Assembly (NCBI GenBank): GCA_038257245.1
Contig: JBBSJL010000010.1
Location: forward strand, 1 to 30,473
Length of the DNA stretch: 30,473 nucleotides
DNA from: JAGQNP01 sp038257245
GTDB taxonomy: Bacteria; Patescibacteriota; Saccharimonadia; Saccharimonadales; JACQNP01
Direction: 5' to 3'
Shown here in pieces: positions 7,642 through 15,459 of the stretch. A program made the translations under genes and the position numbers. Below the pieces are notes generated by a model that saw only the letters and a program-made list of their open reading frames with translations, was not told the DNA's origin and did no database searches. Numbering within the stretch: the stretch's first letter is position 1; each line of letters begins with the position of its first letter.

Positions 7642-8394
7642 TCACTTATGTGGGGTTAATATCTCTGAGCCATCTTCTGTTATCAATACAGTCTGTTCAA
7701 AGTGGGCTGCCATGGAGCTATCAGCTGTCATTACAGTCCAGGCATCATCAGCAGTTAACACCTTGTAATCACCAAGTGTGACCATGGGTTCGATAGCTAT
7801 TGTCATGCCTGCCTCTAACTTCATGCCTGTCCCGGCTTTGCCGTAGTTAGGGATATTGGGTTCTTCGTGCAGCTGATGCCCAACACCGTGACCAACTAAG
7901 TCCCTAACAATACCGTAATTTTTGCCCAAACTACCCTCAACTGCAGCGGCAATATCGCCAACCTTGCAACCATTTCTAACAACGTCTATCCCCGCCTGCA
8001 ATGCAGCTTGAGTATCCCTGACAAGTCGGGCGTGTTTAGGATTTTTGATCTTCCCTGCTATAACGCTTATTGCGGAGTCGGTAATCATACCGTCGTAAGT
8101 AACGCCAAAATCCATACTAACAATGTCGCCATCCTTAATTATGCGACCACTGGGTATACCGTGAACAACCTCATCATTTACAGATACACAAATTACGTTC
8201 GGGAATCCGTACATACCTAAGAAAGTCGGCACACCACCCGTTCCTTTTAGATCTTTTTTAGCTATTTCAGCAATGTCTCTTGTGGTCATACCGGGGATTA
8301 TTCCGGCTTTTAATTTCATGAGAACATGAGAAAGCAACTCGCCACTATGCCTCATTGCTTGAATTTCTACAGGAGTTTTGACTCTAGTTAGCAT
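7642..8394 (-). CDS. map: Methionine aminopeptidase, type I
   Basis: Removes the initiator methionine from new proteins in the cytoplasm. The 250-residue product carries all five metal ligands of the family: D95, D106, H169 (in GHGVGHQLHEEP), E202 (in IEPM) and E233 (in FEQT). The substrate-binding H78 (VVHGIPS) and H176 are also present. The length is that of the short type Ia enzyme. It follows adk closely on the same strand (7 bases between) and ends in TGA, one of the few TGA stops here. Together with def and fmt in this window it completes the N-terminal methionine cycle. Confidence 0.98.
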   Translation of the reverse strand: MLTRVKTPVEIQAMRHSGELLSHVLMKLKAGIIPGMTTRDIAEIAKKDLKGTGGVPTFLGMYGFPNVICVSVNDEVVHGIPSGRIIKDGDIVSMDFGVTYDGMITDSAISVIAGKIKNPKHARLVRDTQAALQAGIDVVRNGCKVGDIAAAVEGSLGKNYGIVRDLVGHGVGHQLHEEPNIPNYGKAGTGMKLEAGMTIAIEPMVTLGDYKVLTADDAWTVMTADSSMAAHFEQTVLITEDGSEILTPHK

Positions 8395-8401
8395 AACTTC
8401 A

Positions 8402-8938
8402 CTAACCCTTCTTTAGGAGTTCTGCAATTGCATCGTGAACTTCTTCGATAGATTTGTCGCCGTCGACGTCGAGCACAGGTACGCGGGCCGTTCGAAACTG
8501 TTCTAGTATTGGCACTATAGTTTCTTCGTATTCTTTAAATCTATCTTCTATTGCCGATTCGTGGTCATCTTGTCGTCCGCGACTAAGTAATCGATCCTTT
8601 ACGACTTCACGAGTCGCTGTAATGTTTACAATTGCGGTTATGTCTAGCTGTCCGTATTTTGCTTGACTAATCAGCCAATCTGCCTGACCGACACTTCTTG
8701 GGAAGCCGTCTAAAATAAATTCGTGTTCAGTGTCTACAACTGCAAAAATTTTCCTGACAAGAGAAATAATTTCTTCGTCATTTAGTAGTTTTCCTGACAA
8801 CATGTGTTTGCGAGTATCACCAGCCGTTAGCATTCTAAGGAACTCTCCAGTCGACAGCCAAGGCACAGCTAGTTCATCTGCTAATCTTTTACCCTGAACA
8901 CTTTTGCCTGCCCCTGCTACCCCCGTAAAAATTATCAT
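8402..8938 (-). CDS. adk: Adenylate kinase-type nucleoside monophosphate kinase
   Basis: Interconverts ATP, ADP and AMP. The 178-residue product has the P-loop GVAGAGKS (6-13), the LDGFPR motif (76-81) that binds AMP, and the arginine-rich region DRLLSRGRQDD...AIEDRF. The LID is reduced to a few residues, so this is the short form with no zinc ribbon. The start ATG abuts the stop of yqeY (TAG then ATG with no gap), so translation is probably coupled. Cytidylate or uridylate specificity cannot be excluded from sequence reading alone. Confidence 0.9.
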   Translation of the reverse strand: MIIFTGVAGAGKSVQGKRLADELAVPWLSTGEFLRMLTAGDTRKHMLSGKLLNDEEIISLVRKIFAVVDTEHEFILDGFPRSVGQADWLISQAKYGQLDITAIVNITATREVVKDRLLSRGRQDDHESAIEDRFKEYEETIVPILEQFRTARVPVLDVDGDKSIEEVHDAIAELLKKG

Positions 8939-9391
8939 CTAGCTTAGTTTCTCCTTTACTATTTTTGCTATTAAGCTGCCATCCGCCGCCGCGCCTGCCT
9001 TCGCCTTGACTACGCCCATGACCTGACCCATTTGTTGCATGCTGTCAGCACCTGTTGATTCAATTGCTTCATCAATTATCTTAACTAGATCCTCTTCGCT
9101 CATCTGTGCCGGCAGATATTTTTCTATCACTTCCTTTTCGACCAATTCAGCGTCGGCTCGTTCCTGATTGCCTCCTTGGGTATAAAGGTCAGCGCTTTCT
9201 TGTCGCTTCTTAGCTTCCTTAGACAGCAGGGTTATTACCGAATCGTCTTCTAGTCCGGTATCACGCAGGCCTTTGGCAACCTCTTCGTACAAGATGACGC
9301 TTTTTAGGCCACGCAACGTCGTAGCCAAGGTTTTGTCTCCACCCAGCATTGCAGCCTTCAAATCGGCGTCTATGTCCTTTGATATACTCAC
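8939..9391 (-). CDS. yqeY: GatB/YqeY domain protein
   Basis: A 150-residue helical protein matching YqeY, which resembles the tRNA-binding tail domain of GatB. Recognisable features are the N-terminal AMLGGDKTLATTLRGLKS and the C-terminal QMGQVMGVVKAKAGAAADGSLIAKIVKEKL. The exact role of free YqeY is unsettled. The rpsU-yqeY order is common in bacteria. The start is GTG at 9391 with no Shine-Dalgarno site; an extended -10 box ends eight bases upstream, so it is probably leaderless. adk follows without a gap. Confidence 0.93.
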   Translation of the reverse strand: MSISKDIDADLKAAMLGGDKTLATTLRGLKSVILYEEVAKGLRDTGLEDDSVITLLSKEAKKRQESADLYTQGGNQERADAELVEKEVIEKYLPAQMSEEDLVKIIDEAIESTGADSMQQMGQVMGVVKAKAGAAADGSLIAKIVKEKLS

Positions 9392-9399
9392 TTAACTAA

Positions 9400-9408
9400 A
9401 GTGTACCA
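9400..9408 (-). promoter_or_regulatory. Extended -10 promoter of yqeY, leaderless start
   Basis: TGGTACACT on the minus strand ends eight bases before the GTG at 9391. It lies between the rpsU terminator and yqeY, so the yqeY-adk-map group would be transcribed separately from rpsU. Confidence 0.55.
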
Positions 9409-9431
9409 AAAATCATCCATCGCTGAAAAGA

Positions 9432-9463
9432 GAAAAATAAAAAATCCGGCATCTCTGCCGGAT
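9432..9463 (-). terminator. Rho-independent terminator after rpsU
   Basis: An 8-bp perfect stem (ATCCGGCA at 9444-9451 with TGCCGGAT at 9456-9463) around a four-base loop. On the minus strand it is followed by a long T-rich tract (TTTTTTATTTTT). Confidence 0.88.
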
Positions 9464-9487
9464 AATCTATTAATTTATAGAGTCAAC

Positions 9488-9703
9488 CTAGCGCTGGCCA
9501 AGCTTCATCTTCTTAGTCTTGTCATCTTTACGCTCTTTGCGGATAATCGCCTTAGTACGCCTGTCACGCTTGCTAAGTGGTTTTTCGAATCGTTGATTCA
9601 TTTTAACTTCTGCCAATACTCCAGATTGCTGTACTTTTCGGGTAAAGCGACGGAGTAGGTTTTCGTTTGATTCCTTAGAATCTTTCTTTGTAACTTGTAT
9701 CAT
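9488..9703 (-). CDS. rpsU: Small ribosomal subunit protein bS21
   Basis: A 71-residue, strongly basic protein with the bS21 pattern: an N-terminal strand, then NENLLRRFTRKVQQSGVLAEVK and a Lys/Arg-rich tail. It sits near the 3' end of 16S rRNA beside the anti-Shine-Dalgarno region. The start ATG at 9703 has no Shine-Dalgarno site, and a good promoter ends eight bases upstream, so the mRNA is probably leaderless. It has its own terminator and is thus a single-gene unit ahead of yqeY. Confidence 0.95.
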   Translation of the reverse strand: MIQVTKKDSKESNENLLRRFTRKVQQSGVLAEVKMNQRFEKPLSKRDRRTKAIIRKERKDDKTKKMKLGQR

Positions 9704-9711
9704 AGGGGTGT

Positions 9712-9740
9712 ATTTTACTTTAACAGATTAAAATTTGCAA
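9712..9740 (-). promoter_or_regulatory. Promoter of rpsU, leaderless start
   Basis: TTGCAA (9740-9735) and TAAAAT (9717-9712) on the minus strand are 17 bases apart. The -10 ends eight bases before the rpsU ATG. The intervening bases, acacccct, contain no ribosome binding site. Confidence 0.68.
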
Positions 9741-9743
9741 GTG

Positions 9744-10037
9744 TTATGCACCGTTTTGTTGACGTTTTTGGTTCATGCGTTGTGACTTCAACACTATACT
9801 TTGTAGTTCTTTAAAGATAATAAAGTGCTTGTTAGTATGGTAGATCTTGGTATTACCCTGGCGCTCAGATATTAGGAAACCGATCTTCTCTAATCGCTTA
9901 AGTTCACGCTGAATATTACCAGCATCTTCCTTGATTAGCTTCGCAAGGCCGCGAACGTGCGTCTTAAAGTCTGGGTACTTGGCGTACACAACTATGATTT
10001 TCCGTCTAACTCGTGAGGTAATAAATACGTCTAGCAT
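9744..10037 (-). CDS. Winged-helix DNA-binding regulator
   Basis: A 97-residue ArsR/MarR-like winged helix-turn-helix protein. The recognition region is VRGLAKLIKEDAGNIQRELKRLEK (about 29-52), followed by a wing IGFLISERQGNTKIYHTNK. There is no metal-binding motif (no cysteines), so it is not a metal sensor. The C-terminus is basic. It is divergent from priA with only 92 bases between the start codons, and the promoters are side by side, so it may regulate itself and priA. The ligand is unknown. Confidence 0.82.
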   Translation of the reverse strand: MLDVFITSRVRRKIIVVYAKYPDFKTHVRGLAKLIKEDAGNIQRELKRLEKIGFLISERQGNTKIYHTNKHFIIFKELQSIVLKSQRMNQKRQQNGA

Positions 10038-10066
10038 AAGCTCTTATTGTCTTTCCAACAACGTAA

Positions 10067-10095
10067 AGTATAGGATAGGTCTTACAACATTTCAA
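10067..10095 (-). promoter_or_regulatory. Promoter of the winged-helix gene
   Basis: TTGAAA (10095-10090) and TATACT (10072-10067) on the minus strand are separated by 17 bases. The predicted start is near 10060, leaving a leader of about 23 bases. It lies back to back with the priA promoter. Confidence 0.62.
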
Positions 10096-10116
10096 TACTT
10101 TTTTTCATTTACAGCC

Positions 10117-10122
10117 TATAAT
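10117..10122 (+). promoter_or_regulatory. -10 box of priA, leaderless start
   Basis: A perfect TATAAT ends seven bases before the ATG at 10130. It overlaps the other in-frame ATG at 10121, which therefore cannot be in the transcript. No strong -35 box was seen. Confidence 0.6.
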
Positions 10123-10129
10123 GTTAGTT

Positions 10130-12082
10130 ATGAAGTTTTATGAGGTATGGGTTAGTAGCTTGTCGTTTCACGGTAAAGAACCGCTTACTTACTCTAGTGA
10201 GGCTGCTGTTTCTGTCGGGACAATTGTAACCGTTCCGCTGCAAAATAAACTAGTACCTGGAATTATAAAAAGTGAAGTTAATAAACCCAAATTTGCCACA
10301 AAATCATTATCATTTATCGCACAACCTGCCAAAACAACGCCCCAACAAATCAAGCTAATGCAGTGGCTATCCGACTATTACCCAGCCCCTTTGGGCCAAA
10401 TAACTTCCCTGTTTATCCCTACTAATATCGATACCAAAAGTCGAATATCAGGCAAAACAGACAAGCCGGCTAAAACTAGTACTCTGAAACCGCAAACTTT
10501 GCCACCGCTAACAAAAGATCAAACAAACGCCCTTAACCAGATAGAATCCAAGCCTGGCAAATCTGTCATCTTGCACGGTGATACCGGAACAGGCAAAACT
10601 AGAGTATATATTGAACTAGCCAAAAAATGCCTGGAGAAAAATAAATCAGCCCTAATACTTACCCCCGAAATTGGCCTAACTCCTCAACTCGTAGAGACCT
10701 TTTCTAAAAGCTTTCCTGGGCAAACAGAAGTTACTCACTCCAATCTGTCACCCGCCAAGAAGCGCGATACTTGGTTAAGTATCGCCAACCGAGAGAAACC
10801 AGTTATTATTATCGGCCCCCGATCAGCCCTATTTATGCCCATCAACAATCTGGGGCTGATTGTTGTCGACGAATTCCACGACAGTGCCTACAAACAAGAA
10901 TCAGCGCCTCACTACCAGACAACTCGAGTGGCAGCTCAGCTCAGTAAATTGTGCAATGCCAGATTAATTTTAGGTAGTGCAACTCCAAACGTTGCTGATT
11001 ATTACACCTTCGAACAGAAAAGCTTACCGATTATAAGAATGACCAGTCTAGCCATATCAAATACCAACGACGAGAAAGACATTAATATTATCCCTATAAT
11101 GGGGCGCGAAAACTTTACCAGGTCAGCGTGGCTATCAAATGCCTTGCTAGATAAAATCCAAACTGCTCTGAATGATGGAAATCAATCTTTAGTTTTTCTT
11201 AACCGTCGAGGCTCAGCCCGAGTTGTTATGTGCCAAGTTTGTGGCTGGCAAGCATTATGCCCTAAGTGCGACATACCCCTGACGTACCATGGCGACATTC
11301 ATAAACTTCGCTGTCACACTTGCGGATATAAATCTGCTGCACCCAGTAGCTGCCCAGAGTGCAAGGCAGCTGATATTATCTTTAAGAGTACCGGGACAAA
11401 GGCAATTTGTGAAGAACTAACCCGGATTTTCCCTAGAGCCAAAGTTGTCAGGTTCGACAGTGATAATCTAAAAAACGAACGTTTGGACCAAAATTATCAA
11501 GATATTGTCGATGGTAATGTTGATATTTTGGTTGGTACACAAATGCTAACCAAGGGTTTAGACCTGCCGAAGCTTGCGGTTGTCGGGGTTGTCACAGCTG
11601 ACACTGCATTGTTCTTCCCAGACTACACTGCAGAGGAAATTACCTACCAACAACTCAACCAAGTAGTTGGTAGAGTAGGGCGTGGACATGCAGCAGGATC
11701 TGTCATAATACAAACATATTATCCGGAAAATCCGGCCCTTGAAGCTATTGTAGACAAAAATTATTCATTGTTCTATCAACAACAGATTTCTGAAAGAGAA
11801 AGGTTTCTATTTCCACCCTTTTCGTACGTTTTAAAGCTAGTTTGTGGTAGAAAAAGCTATGCCGCAGCAGAAAAAGCTTGCCGGAATTTGCATACATTTA
11901 TTAGTACTCTACCCCTATCGGCAGAATTAATCGGCCCGTCGCCGAGCTTTAAGCAAAAACAGAACAATATTCACTATTGGCAACTGGTAGTTAAGTCCAA
12001 AGAAAGAGAAGCTCTGACTAGTATTATCAAGCAACTGCCGGCCCAGGTATCCTACGATATTGACCCAACAAATCTGTTGTAA
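10130..12082 (+). CDS. priA: Primosomal protein N' (replication restart helicase PriA)
   Basis: A superfamily 2 DNA helicase that reloads the replisome at stalled forks. The 650-residue product has an N-terminal DNA-binding region, Walker A GDTGTGKT (about 148-155), the helicase box VVDEFHDSAYKQ (DExH; DEFH instead of the common DEEH), and the PriA-specific zinc-binding insert with paired CxxC motifs (CQVCG, CPKC, CHTCG, CPEC). Late helicase motifs include GTQMLTKGLDLP and QVVGRVGRG. The length is slightly shorter than in E. coli. ATG 10130 was chosen over 10121 because the -10 box covers the latter. def follows, overlapping none of it. Confidence 0.96.
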   Translation: MKFYEVWVSSLSFHGKEPLTYSSEAAVSVGTIVTVPLQNKLVPGIIKSEVNKPKFATKSLSFIAQPAKTTPQQIKLMQWLSDYYPAPLGQITSLFIPTNIDTKSRISGKTDKPAKTSTLKPQTLPPLTKDQTNALNQIESKPGKSVILHGDTGTGKTRVYIELAKKCLEKNKSALILTPEIGLTPQLVETFSKSFPGQTEVTHSNLSPAKKRDTWLSIANREKPVIIIGPRSALFMPINNLGLIVVDEFHDSAYKQESAPHYQTTRVAAQLSKLCNARLILGSATPNVADYYTFEQKSLPIIRMTSLAISNTNDEKDINIIPIMGRENFTRSAWLSNALLDKIQTALNDGNQSLVFLNRRGSARVVMCQVCGWQALCPKCDIPLTYHGDIHKLRCHTCGYKSAAPSSCPECKAADIIFKSTGTKAICEELTRIFPRAKVVRFDSDNLKNERLDQNYQDIVDGNVDILVGTQMLTKGLDLPKLAVVGVVTADTALFFPDYTAEEITYQQLNQVVGRVGRGHAAGSVIIQTYYPENPALEAIVDKNYSLFYQQQISERERFLFPPFSYVLKLVCGRKSYAAAEKACRNLHTFISTLPLSAELIGPSPSFKQKQNNIHYWQLVVKSKEREALTSIIKQLPAQVSYDIDPTNLL

Positions 12083-12100
12083 ACTTAACCATAGCAAATC

Positions 12101-12109
12101 TGGTATAAT
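12101..12109 (+). promoter_or_regulatory. Extended -10 promoter of def-fmt
   Basis: TGGTATAAT ends ten bases before the ATG at 12120, so the leader would be about three bases. It lies just after the priA stop codon, so def-fmt can be transcribed independently. Confidence 0.62.
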
Positions 12110-12119
12110 TTATCTAAAT

Positions 12120-12701
12120 ATGTCGATGAAAAAAGAAGATATTATAAAACTACCCCACGCTAGCCTACGGCAAAGATCCAAAAAAGTTGGACTAATTTCT
12201 GCTGAAATAAAAAAACTAATTAGCGATATGGAATCTGCAACGCTCGATTGGGAAGCCAGCCGTGAGCACGAAGTAGGTGTTGCGCTGGCTGCAGTCCAAG
12301 TTGATAAATTATTACGTATAATTGTAATCCGTAGCGACATCGATAAGAAAGAAGATACTTCATTTAGAGTATTCATTAACCCCGAGATAACCAAGTTTGA
12401 TGGTGAATTAGTCGAAGATTACGAAGGCTGTCTGAGTATTAAGGACATTTATGGGAAAGTCCCTCGTTACTCCAAAGTTAAGGTTAAGGCTATTGATGAA
12501 ACTGGTAAGCAGATCCGCGTAACCATAGATGGATTCATGGCTCGCATATTCCAACACGAAGTTGACCATACAAACGGTAAGGTTTTTATAGATCATATCA
12601 AAGGCGTGCCAGATGCATTCTTTATGCTGGATAAGGAAGGTAAATTAGCCGAAATGGACTACGATAATGACATTAAAAACAACGACGAGTTGTGGGATTA
12701 G
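12120..12701 (+). CDS. def: Peptide deformylase
   Basis: A metal-dependent hydrolase that removes the formyl group from nascent N-termini. The 193-residue product has the three family motifs: GVALAAVQ (53-60, usually GxGLAAxQ), EGCLS (102-106, C104 binds metal) and QHEVDH (145-150, with the two histidines and the catalytic Glu). The start is ATG at 12120 or 12126, because an extended -10 box ends at 12109; a longer frame running back into priA is not supported. fmt begins two bases after the stop. Confidence 0.95.
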   Translation: MSMKKEDIIKLPHASLRQRSKKVGLISAEIKKLISDMESATLDWEASREHEVGVALAAVQVDKLLRIIVIRSDIDKKEDTSFRVFINPEITKFDGELVEDYEGCLSIKDIYGKVPRYSKVKVKAIDETGKQIRVTIDGFMARIFQHEVDHTNGKVFIDHIKGVPDAFFMLDKEGKLAEMDYDNDIKNNDELWD

Positions 12702-12703
12702 TC

Positions 12704-13612
12704 ATGCAAGACTCAGTTATATTTTTAGGTAGCGGACCGGTAGCTGCCAAATCCTTGGAATTACTTACTAAAAACTTCGTGGTTGAAGCAGTAATTACCA
12801 AACCAAAACCCACTCATCACAAAGGAAACTTCCCTGTTATTGATGTAGCAACCAATCTAGGTTTACCCATTCACTACGTTTCGAACAAGCAAGAATTAGA
12901 TGCGTTGATTAGTAAACAAGATACTCGAAGCCGAGTAGGTATAATTATCGACTTTGGGATTATTGTTAGCCAAAAGGTTATAAATAAGTTCCCACTTGGA
13001 ATTGTTAACTCCCATTTCTCACTATTACCCGAGTGGCGTGGTGCTGACCCGATTAGTTTTTCTGTTTTAAGCGGTCAAGCAAAAACAGGCGTTAGTCTCA
13101 TGATAATTGACGCTGGCATGGACACTGGAAAATTAATCACCCAAAAAAGCCTAGACATTAGGCCGTCTGACACCACATCATCACTTACAGAGCGCCTAAT
13201 TGAGCTTAGTGACAAACTACTCCAAGAATGTCTGCCGGGCTACCTGGTGGGTGATATAAAGCCCAAAAACCAACCCCACCCTGACCGTGCAACCTACTCG
13301 CGCAAGCTCACCAAAGAAGATGGAATTATTGATTGGAATAAACCAGCCAATCAAATAGAACGTGAAATTCGAGCATTTATTGAATGGCCAAAAAGCCGAA
13401 CAACACTAGCTGGTAAAGATATAGTTATGACTTCATCTCACGCACACATGTCAGAAATCGACAATAATCTTGGTATTGGTGACGCATATTCATCAAACAA
13501 ATGCTTGATGATCAAATGCGGTGAGGGCTACCTTTGTGTAGAAAAGCTAAAACCAGCTGGCAAAAATGAAATGACCGCCGAGGCTTTCCTCGCCGGACAC
13601 AAACTAACCTAA
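12704..13612 (+). CDS. fmt: Methionyl-tRNA formyltransferase
   Basis: Formylates initiator Met-tRNA using 10-formyl-tetrahydrofolate. The 302-residue product has the catalytic set N102, H104 (VNSHFSLLPEWRGADP) and D140 (DAGMDTG), followed by a C-terminal tRNA-binding domain from about 205. The ATG at 12704 lies two bases after the def stop, so translation is probably coupled. The stop overlaps, by three bases, the stop of the convergent gene on the other strand. priA-def-fmt is a widely conserved order. Confidence 0.95.
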   Translation: MQDSVIFLGSGPVAAKSLELLTKNFVVEAVITKPKPTHHKGNFPVIDVATNLGLPIHYVSNKQELDALISKQDTRSRVGIIIDFGIIVSQKVINKFPLGIVNSHFSLLPEWRGADPISFSVLSGQAKTGVSLMIIDAGMDTGKLITQKSLDIRPSDTTSSLTERLIELSDKLLQECLPGYLVGDIKPKNQPHPDRATYSRKLTKEDGIIDWNKPANQIEREIRAFIEWPKSRTTLAGKDIVMTSSHAHMSEIDNNLGIGDAYSSNKCLMIKCGEGYLCVEKLKPAGKNEMTAEAFLAGHKLT

Positions 13613-14940
13613 ATAGTACGTCTGTTTTGAGATTGTCGAGTCACTTCAGGGTTACGTCTTGGCGTAGCTCTTTTAGGTAATACACCGGCTGATTCTGAAG
13701 GTTGTTCTGGTGTTATTTTATCTTCAATTGCTCCTGCTGACTCTTGTTGAATATTTTCTTGCGTAGTCCACCCAAACTGTACAAAACGAAGCATTCTTTC
13801 TCTGGTTGTATCGCCTTGTACTACGGTATTAGGTATTTCTGCTTCGTAAACTCTTAACATACCTTGCCCTGAAATTGGGATGATAACACTTCGGGTAAGC
13901 CCCCTAACTGTGTCTGGTGTGCCTTCATCTAGGCCTAGGGCTTTCTTATCATTGTCCGTTAAGCTTACCTCTACATCTTTTTGCTCTGAGCTATTTAATC
14001 GGGCCTCTACATCGTCACCAACTATTCGCGAAATAGTATGCAGTATTTCGTCTCTTAGATTTTCGTCTCTATCTCCATAGGCTTCTTGCTGATAGAAAAG
14101 TGGATACTGAACATCGTGCTGTGGTGATGCTGATGAAATAATAGTATCGACACCCTTAAGAATAGCCATTTGTGCCTTCCAGTCGTTAGCATCGAACTCA
14201 ACGGTTGCGCCTCTGTCGCTACGGGTTTCATCATAGTTAAGTCTATCCTCGGGTATTACCCCACCAAATAATTTTGTCTGTAAATTTTTAATCACGCCAT
14301 TAACGGCTGCACGGAATATTTGTGCATCTTCTTCAGATACTTCATATGGAGATCTTTCTATTGTCTCATCGCCACTTCCTGTCTTTTCGCTGCTGTCATT
14401 TTTGGAGTCAGGTATATCAACAGATGCAGCTGCGGGAGCTGGTGCTGGTGGTTTTGGTGAATCAGGTTTTGTAGGTTGTCTTGGCTTTGGTTCTTCTGGG
14501 ATTTTGGGCTCTGTTGGAGAATCTCCGCCATCTTTAGGTATATCTCCACCGTCTTTAGGTCCTGTTGGTTCCTCTTCACCACTCCAGAAAGCATATGAGT
14601 CGTTTTTGCGTTCATCTATTTCATCATCAATTTTGCTACGAACACCAGTAGTTATTTTCTTTAAGCTTCTATCGTATGCACCATCTGTTGTTACACGATC
14701 AGCATGAGATTGCTTTTCTTGGCTAGCAAGAGCAAATAGTTTCTTGCCTGCGCCATCTAGGTGTTGGGTGTGAGAATTGTCAGCTAATCTGTCGTGACCT
14801 TCAGCATAATCATCAGCAGCCATATAAGCATCTAGCATGCGATCATCACCAACCTCATCGCCAGCTTTGTTCATAGCTTCGCCGAGTTTGTTTAGGTTGT
14901 CTGCGTAGGTGGGGGTTTCTGGGGCTTGTGGAGTTTCCAT
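13609..14940 (-). CDS. Modular protein of unknown function (paralogue A)
   Basis: A 443-residue soluble protein, not recognised. Residues 8-137 form an acidic, helical domain (TYADNLNKLGEAMNKAG...DSYAFWSGEEEPTGPKDGG) shared almost word for word with the protein at 15460-17223. A Pro/Lys-rich linker (about 138-200) leads to a second domain (about 201-385) with no recognised motif, then a basic tail ending RRTI. There is no signal peptide, membrane segment or cysteine. A promoter and a weak AGGA site precede the ATG at 14940. The shared domain with different C-terminal parts suggests a common docking or localisation module. Confidence 0.85.
   Translation of the reverse strand: METPQAPETPTYADNLNKLGEAMNKAGDEVGDDRMLDAYMAADDYAEGHDRLADNSHTQHLDGAGKKLFALASQEKQSHADRVTTDGAYDRSLKKITTGVRSKIDDEIDERKNDSYAFWSGEEEPTGPKDGGDIPKDGGDSPTEPKIPEEPKPRQPTKPDSPKPPAPAPAAASVDIPDSKNDSSEKTGSGDETIERSPYEVSEEDAQIFRAAVNGVIKNLQTKLFGGVIPEDRLNYDETRSDRGATVEFDANDWKAQMAILKGVDTIISSASPQHDVQYPLFYQQEAYGDRDENLRDEILHTISRIVGDDVEARLNSSEQKDVEVSLTDNDKKALGLDEGTPDTVRGLTRSVIIPISGQGMLRVYEAEIPNTVVQGDTTRERMLRFVQFGWTTQENIQQESAGAIEDKITPEQPSESAGVLPKRATPRRNPEVTRQSQNRRTI
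14529..14666. repeat. 138-base exact repeat, copy 1
   Basis: Identical by eye to 16614-16751, in the same orientation, inside the shared domain of the two paralogues. A second exact block of 55 bases (14870-14924 and 16955-17009) marks the other end of the shared domain. The DNA between these blocks differs at many positions. Confidence 0.9.
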
Positions 14941-14985
14941 TACTTAATTGTCCTGAAGTGAATTAATAAATGTTTTAATAGTACT

Positions 14986-15014
14986 ATTCTAGCATATTAT
15001 TGATTTTTTAGCAA
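14986..15014 (-). promoter_or_regulatory. Promoter of paralogue A
   Basis: TTGCTA (15014-15009) and TAGAAT (14991-14986) on the minus strand are 17 bases apart, with a TG one base before the -10. The predicted leader is about 40 bases. Confidence 0.55.
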
Positions 15015-15020
15015 TACTTT

Positions 15021-15389
15021 TTACTGTTGAGGTTCTGTTGGGGGTTGCTGAGGAGCAACTTGAGCCTGGGCAGCTGCTTGTTTAGAAGCTTCGACTATTT
15101 GTGCAGACGTAGTTTTAATCTCACTTTTTAGGTTTTCTAACTCTGCCGCAACTACGTCTTTATAGTTAGGGAAATTAGTCTCCAACCACTTGAGCGCGCC
15201 GGCTTCGTCGTTCTTATCTATAAATCCTTCAAACTCATCCAATTGTTCATTGGTCATCTGTTCAGCCAACTTCATACCTACTCGCATTTCTAGTGTTTCA
15301 TAGATATGCCGAAGCATAGTGTTCTTTTCTTGAGCTGGAAGTTCACCCAAGCCTAGTTCTTTAAGTAAATTGTCATCTAATTTAAACAT
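15021..15389 (-). CDS. DUF5663-like protein
   Basis: A 122-residue acidic, helical protein. The body (LLKELGLGELPAQEKNTMLRHIYETLEMRVG...EQMTNEQLDEFEGFIDKNDEAGALKWLETNFPNY) has the look of the DUF5663 family seen in CPR bacteria; this naming is from memory and not searched. A Gln/Ala/Pro tail (QAAAQAQVAPQQPPTEPQQ) ends it. The ATG at 15389 has AAGGA seven bases upstream and a TATAAT promoter. It lies between the two modular paralogues. The function is unknown. Confidence 0.82.
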   Translation of the reverse strand: MFKLDDNLLKELGLGELPAQEKNTMLRHIYETLEMRVGMKLAEQMTNEQLDEFEGFIDKNDEAGALKWLETNFPNYKDVVAAELENLKSEIKTTSAQIVEASKQAAAQAQVAPQQPPTEPQQ

Positions 15390-15409
15390 TGTGGTTCCTT
15401 GTTTGTTTT

Positions 15410-15438
15410 ATTATAGCTTGTTGTATTATGGCAGTCTA
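15410..15438 (-). promoter_or_regulatory. Promoter of the DUF5663-like gene
   Basis: TATAAT (15415-15410) on the minus strand, with a weaker TAGACT 17 bases upstream (15438-15433). The leader would be about 15 bases and contains AAGGA. Confidence 0.5.
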
Positions 15439-15459
15439 ATATTTTTTGTGCTTACGTCT

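Noticed and set aside
10938..10960. PriA DEFH (about 10870) as a defective helicase box
   Set aside because: DExH allows any residue at the third position, and all other helicase and zinc motifs are intact, so the enzyme is probably active.
14402..14707. Gly/Ser-rich frame on the plus strand opposite paralogue A
   Set aside because: It is the mirror of the Pro/Lys-rich linker codons and has no start signal.
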